Of a stretch of DNA of 8,277 nucleotides, positions 4,913 to 8,277 are shown in pieces. The DNA comes from Pseudomonadota bacterium. Lineage in GTDB: Bacteria > Pseudomonadota > Alphaproteobacteria > Caulobacterales > Aquidulcibacteraceae. The notes beneath the pieces are model-generated. The model was given only the letters and a program-made list of their open reading frames with translations. It ran no database searches and was not told the origin of the DNA. The stretch is taken from the NCBI GenBank assembly GCA_023410295.1, contig JAEYPY010000100.1:1-8277 (forward strand), given 5' to 3'. Each line of letters begins with the position of its first letter. The first letter of the stretch is position 1. Made by a program: the position numbers and the translations under genes.

Positions 4913-7554
4913 CGCCGTTCCTGGCCCATGCGTTCGAGCAGGGCGGGTACGTGCACTTGATCGGCTTTGTAATTACCGGTGAGCGCGACCATGACGAGGT
5001 TGACGCCGAAGCGCAGCGACAATTCACGCTGTCGTGCGCCGACATTGGCGTCGCCCGACCAAGCCGCGGCCCAATCGCCATTGCCGATAAATATGGCCGC
5101 CACGCCATCGCGCGAGGAAGCGGCGGCGGCGCTTTCGGCCCAGAGCTGCGTCGATTGCGTGCGGCCAGGGAAGGAGCGCATCAGATAGAAAGCGCGCGTC
5201 AGGACGTGTTCGGCATCCACCAGTTCAAGCGGCGGCACATCGACCCCGGCGAGCATTTGCACGGCAGGCCGCCCATTCGAAGAACCCGCGTCCCGCGTAT
5301 CGACCAGGAGCAAACCGCCGATAGCGAGATAGCGGTCGAGATTGGCGAGCGCCGCATCGGAAAGCGGCCGCGGCGACGAGGGTGCGGGCCAGTAAAGAAA
5401 GGGATACGCCGACAGATCATCGCGCGCGAGATCGATGCCGACGGGCGCGCCGGGCTCGACCGAAGTGCGCGCGGTGAGGATTTGCGAGAGCGCCTGCAGG
5501 CCTTCCTGCGAAGTGCGGTCGATGCGCGCATCGCCGGTGCGCACGTAGGCGAGGCGCAGCGTCTGCGTCGGATCGTCGTTGCTCTGCGCCTGCGCGTCAG
5601 CGCCGAACAGCACAAAGAGCGCTAACGCCGTCGCCGAAGCGCGGGCAAAGCGCGGCAACCGGCCGAGCAAGAAGAGCGCGATCAAAAGATCGAGCGCCAG
5701 CATCAGCGCTGCCGCGGCGAAGAGCCAGCCCGCGAGCGGGCGTTCGACATTGGCGCCAAGCCCCGCGCGTTCGATGCCGCTGGGCAATTGCAGCGGCGAG
5801 AAGCTTTCATCGGCGCGGACGGCGTCGATCGCAGCGGAAACGCCGGCGCGTTCGTAAAGTCCCGGCGGCGTCGCCGGCGAAGGCTGCGCCAGTGCGAACG
5901 CATCGGCCGGAAGCGGTTCTGCGTCCTGCGGCGCAGGCGCGAGCGAACCGTAACCATCGAGCACGCGCGTTGCGATGTAAGGCCCCCCGGTAATTTCGCG
6001 TTCGCCCGCGCCGTCGGTGCGTGCAGCAAAGGCGAGCGTCCGGCGCAGCATTTCAACGAAGAGGCCAGAGAGCGGCAGGTCCGACCATTCCGGCGCAGCG
6101 CTGACGTGATAAAGCACGATGAGCCCGCGCCCGCGCGCTTGCGCGGTGACCAGCGGAGAATTGTCCGTCAGCGTCGCCCAGACGCGCGCCTCTTCGAGCG
6201 AAGCCGGCTCGGCCAGCACCTGGCGGCGAATGTTGACGTCGGCCGGCGGGGCGACGCCGGCATAAGGCGAATCCGCCGGGAAGGCGCCAATGCCGAGCGG
6301 AGTCTCCCAAGCCAGCGCACTTCCGAGTGTGCGTGAACCTGGGCGCAAACGAACCGGCACGAAATCATCCGCGTCATTGGCAAGACGCGGCCCGGCGAAG
6401 CGCACGAGCAGGCCGCCGTTCTCAAGCCAGCGTTCGAGCGCAGCGGAATCCGTCGGCGCAATGCGGCTCGCATCCGGCAGGATCAGCGCTTGGGCGCGCG
6501 CGTCGATCAATTGCTGGATCGAGCCGCGCTGCAAGCTCGCATAAGGCTGCAAAGCGCGATCGACATAGAAGAGTTCCGAAAGCAGCGGCTGCCCCGCGCC
6601 GCCCGCATCGACCAAGCCGACGAACGGCCGTCCAGCGCCGGCCGGCAGCAAGCGCACAGCGCCTGCGCTTAGTTCGCCGACGATACGAACGCGCGCGGCG
6701 CGGGCGGCGATCTCGGGCGGCAGATCGATGCGCGCGGCAGCGCTTTGCGAGTCGCCGAAACTCAGTTCCGCAGCGCCGAGCGAACGACCTTCCGCCGTTT
6801 CGGCTGCCACAGCGCCAGCAACAGAACCGCCAGGCCCGCGCCGCGCTTCGACGATCACGCCCTGCGGCGTCACCGACGCGGATATAAGTCCGCGCGCGGT
6901 TTGCGACGGCAAGCGCGCAACCACGGGCCCGCGCCGCTGCAGTTCTGCGCTCAATGCTTCGACGCCTGGATCGGCAAGGCCGTCGCTAATCCAGACGATG
7001 CGGTCGAAATTGCCGCGCGTTTGCGCCAAGCGCTGCGCGGCGTCGGCGCGATCGGGGCGCCAGGCTTGCGGTTCGAGCCGGCCGATGCGCGCTTTGGCGT
7101 CAGCGGCGGTGAGCGCCTCGCCAGGATCGCGTGCCGGTACGCTTGGCGCGGTGAGCAAGAGGAAGACGGGCGCGCGCGTGCGCTCGGCCTCGTTGACGGC
7201 GGAGATCGCGGCGGTGCGGACATCGCTCCAGAACGGCGCGGAAGTCCAGCCATTGTCGATGACGATCAGCGTGCGCCCGCCGTGCAGCGTTTCGCTGGCG
7301 GTCGGCGCCAAGCTTGGCCGCGCGAAGGCGAGGATGAGCAGCGCCGCCGCGAGTATGCGGAAGAGCACGAGCCAAAGCGGCGCGCGTTCGCGACTTTGTT
7401 CTTCTGTACGCAGGCCTTCCAGCAGACGCGTGGGCGGGAATTGCATGCGCGCAGGCGCAGGCGGGGTTGCGCGCATGATGAAGAAGAGCGCCGGCAGCGC
7501 GAGCAGCGCCAGCAAAGCCCCGGGCGCGGCGAACAGGAACGGGCCAAAGCTCAC
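4909..7554 (-). CDS. BatA-like / DUF4159 membrane protein
   Basis: The 881-residue product begins with a BatA-type N-terminus (1-84). It has two helices (about 6-27 and 59-78), with PPTRLLEGLR between them and ARP after the second. A VWA-like domain follows, but its MIDAS is degenerate: D100-N-G-W-T replaces DxSxS, while the later SDG (ISDGL) is kept. A middle amidotransferase-like region contains ENGGLLVRFAG (near 376). Two close hydrophobic segments at 607-630 and 639-656 lead into the DUF4159 domain (about 658-881). DUF4159 hallmarks are YPFLYWP (717-723), FIGNGDWAAAW (822-832) and the C-terminal TGNYKADQVHVPALLERMG (859-877). It is an envelope membrane protein of unknown biochemical role in the MoxR/VWA gene set. 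The start is GTG at 7554, overlapping the DUF58 stop (GTGA), with GGAG (7566-7563) 8 nt upstream. Confidence 0.88.
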   Translation of the reverse strand: MSFGPFLFAAPGALLALLALPALFFIMRATPPAPARMQFPPTRLLEGLRTEEQSRERAPLWLVLFRILAAALLILAFARPSLAPTASETLHGGRTLIVIDNGWTSAPFWSDVRTAAISAVNEAERTRAPVFLLLTAPSVPARDPGEALTAADAKARIGRLEPQAWRPDRADAAQRLAQTRGNFDRIVWISDGLADPGVEALSAELQRRGPVVARLPSQTARGLISASVTPQGVIVEARRGPGGSVAGAVAAETAEGRSLGAAELSFGDSQSAAARIDLPPEIAARAARVRIVGELSAGAVRLLPAGAGRPFVGLVDAGGAGQPLLSELFYVDRALQPYASLQRGSIQQLIDARAQALILPDASRIAPTDSAALERWLENGGLLVRFAGPRLANDADDFVPVRLRPGSRTLGSALAWETPLGIGAFPADSPYAGVAPPADVNIRRQVLAEPASLEEARVWATLTDNSPLVTAQARGRGLIVLYHVSAAPEWSDLPLSGLFVEMLRRTLAFAARTDGAGEREITGGPYIATRVLDGYGSLAPAPQDAEPLPADAFALAQPSPATPPGLYERAGVSAAIDAVRADESFSPLQLPSGIERAGLGANVERPLAGWLFAAAALMLALDLLIALFLLGRLPRFARASATALALFVLFGADAQAQSNDDPTQTLRLAYVRTGDARIDRTSQEGLQALSQILTARTSVEPGAPVGIDLARDDLSAYPFLYWPAPSSPRPLSDAALANLDRYLAIGGLLLVDTRDAGSSNGRPAVQMLAGVDVPPLELVDAEHVLTRAFYLMRSFPGRTQSTQLWAESAAAASSRDGVAAIFIGNGDWAAAWSGDANVGARQRELSLRFGVNLVMVALTGNYKADQVHVPALLERMGQERR

Positions 7555-8277
7555 GCGAACCGCTCCGAGACGAGCGCGATTAGCATGGCGAGCGCGGGCG
7601 AGGCGCCGTGATCGGTGCGATGCAGCAGCGCCGGAAAGCCGAGTTCGGCGCCGAGCGCGCGGATGGCGCGGCGGTGCGTTTCGAGCCGCTCGGCGTAAGT
7701 CTCGCGCGCGGCTTCAGCGCGGCCAAGCAGCGTTTCGCGGCGACCGCCGGGTTCGAGGAAAAGCGTGCGGCCGCGGAAGGGAAAGTCCTCTTCCGCCGGG
7801 TCGGCGATCATCAGAAGCGCGCCGGTGGCGCCGGCTTGGGCAGCAGCGGCGAGGCGTGCGCGCCATGTTTCGAGCGGGGCGTAAAAGTCGGAGCAATAGA
7901 TGATGCAGCTGCGCGCCGGCGGCGAGGCGTCGGGCGGCGCGATCAGGAAATCCTCGGCCAGACGCTCGACCGCGCGCGGACCAGTGCGCGGCGCAACGCC
8001 AAGCACGCCAACGCGTTCGCCGCCGCGTGCGAGCAGTGTCGCCAAGGCAAGCGTGATGACGTGCGCGCGCCGCAGCTTGGTGGTGCGCGCAGGATCGGCG
8101 CTCCAGTTGAAGCCGGGATCGGGGTCGATCCAGAACCATGCCGTCTGCGCCGCTTCGCGTTCGCGCTCGCGCACGAAGTAGCGGTCGCCGCGCGCGGAGC
8201 GGCGCCAGTCGACGAGGCGCGCGCCCTCTTCGGCGCGGTGGTCGCGGTATTGCCAGAACGCTTCGCCATTCCCGGCG
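7551..8277 (-). CDS. DUF58 domain protein (partial, N-terminus off the right edge)
   Basis: The last 241 residues are visible; family members are usually around 300, so roughly 50-60 are missing. The frame is open to the right edge, and the GTG at 8174 is an internal Val, because the DUF58 signature lies upstream of it: EAFWQYRDHRAEEGARLVDW, then RRSARGDRYFVRERE, the expected R-x-x-DWR-x-SAR motif. DUF58 proteins have a VWA-like fold and sit beside MoxR AAA+ ATPases in bacterial operons. Here the metal-site strand reads FWIDPDPGF instead of D-x-S-x-S, so metal binding is doubtful, although the later SD (CIIYCSDFYAP) is kept. No membrane helix is seen in the visible part. It overlaps the downstream gene by 4 nt, implying coupled translation. 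A MoxR gene is expected beyond the right edge (inference). Confidence 0.85.
   Translation of the reverse strand, partial: AGNGEAFWQYRDHRAEEGARLVDWRRSARGDRYFVREREREAAQTAWFWIDPDPGFNWSADPARTTKLRRAHVITLALATLLARGGERVGVLGVAPRTGPRAVERLAEDFLIAPPDASPPARSCIIYCSDFYAPLETWRARLAAAAQAGATGALLMIADPAEEDFPFRGRTLFLEPGGRRETLLGRAEAARETYAERLETHRRAIRALGAELGFPALLHRTDHGASPALAMLIALVSERFA

Noticed and set aside
2579..4960. A 793-codon plus-strand reading frame
   Set aside because: It is antisense to the VWA/amidotransferase-like gene, has Arg/Pro/Ala-rich composition without domains, and overlaps the end of the acetyltransferase gene. It is a product of high-GC codon bias.
6728..7903. A 391-codon plus-strand reading frame
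   Set aside because: It spans the DUF4159/DUF58 junction antisense to two recognised genes and is an Arg/Ser/Ala-rich shadow.
8172..8174. GTG as the start of a 207-residue DUF58 protein
   Set aside because: The conserved DUF58 FWQYR and DWRRSAR motifs lie upstream in the same open frame, so the GTG is an internal Val and the gene continues off the right edge.

Overview
The window is GC-rich, with densely packed genes and overlapping coding ends. The DUF58/DUF4159/VWA gene set is common in Alphaproteobacteria, and TTAACCAA motifs resembling CtrA half-sites lie upstream of one gene. I infer an alphaproteobacterium, possibly of the Caulobacterales/Hyphomonadaceae type, but no marker gene fixes the taxon.

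Left end (1-700, minus strand): the 5' part of a gene for a secreted, very low-complexity, acidic Asn/Asp/Ser/Gly/Thr repeat protein. It has a signal peptide and 23-residue repeats, and it runs off the left edge. Its upstream region (701-966) holds a good Shine-Dalgarno sequence, a small hairpin in the leader, and a perfect 26-bp palindrome with a third matching half-site nearby.

Middle (967-2862): a minus-strand 12-helix MFS exporter gene and a plus-strand YhbS-like GNAT acetyltransferase gene are divergent. Between them lies a 99-bp nested inverted-repeat element (2272-2370). Both genes appear to use TTG starts without a clear ribosome binding site, and the element supplies the in-frame upstream stop codon for each.

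Right (2867-8277, minus strand): three translationally coupled genes read right to left. They are a DUF58 protein (N-terminus beyond the right edge), a large BatA-like/DUF4159 membrane protein, and a VWA plus glutamine-amidotransferase-like membrane protein. Each junction is a 4-nt overlap (GTGA, then ATGA). Such genes normally follow a MoxR-family AAA+ ATPase gene, which would lie just beyond the right edge. Together they probably form a MoxR-VWA type envelope-associated chaperone or assembly system, but the substrate is unknown. The last gene converges on the acetyltransferase gene with only 4 nt between their stop codons, so there is no room for a conventional intergenic terminator.

The least explained parts are the repeat protein with its palindromic upstream region and the 99-bp element.
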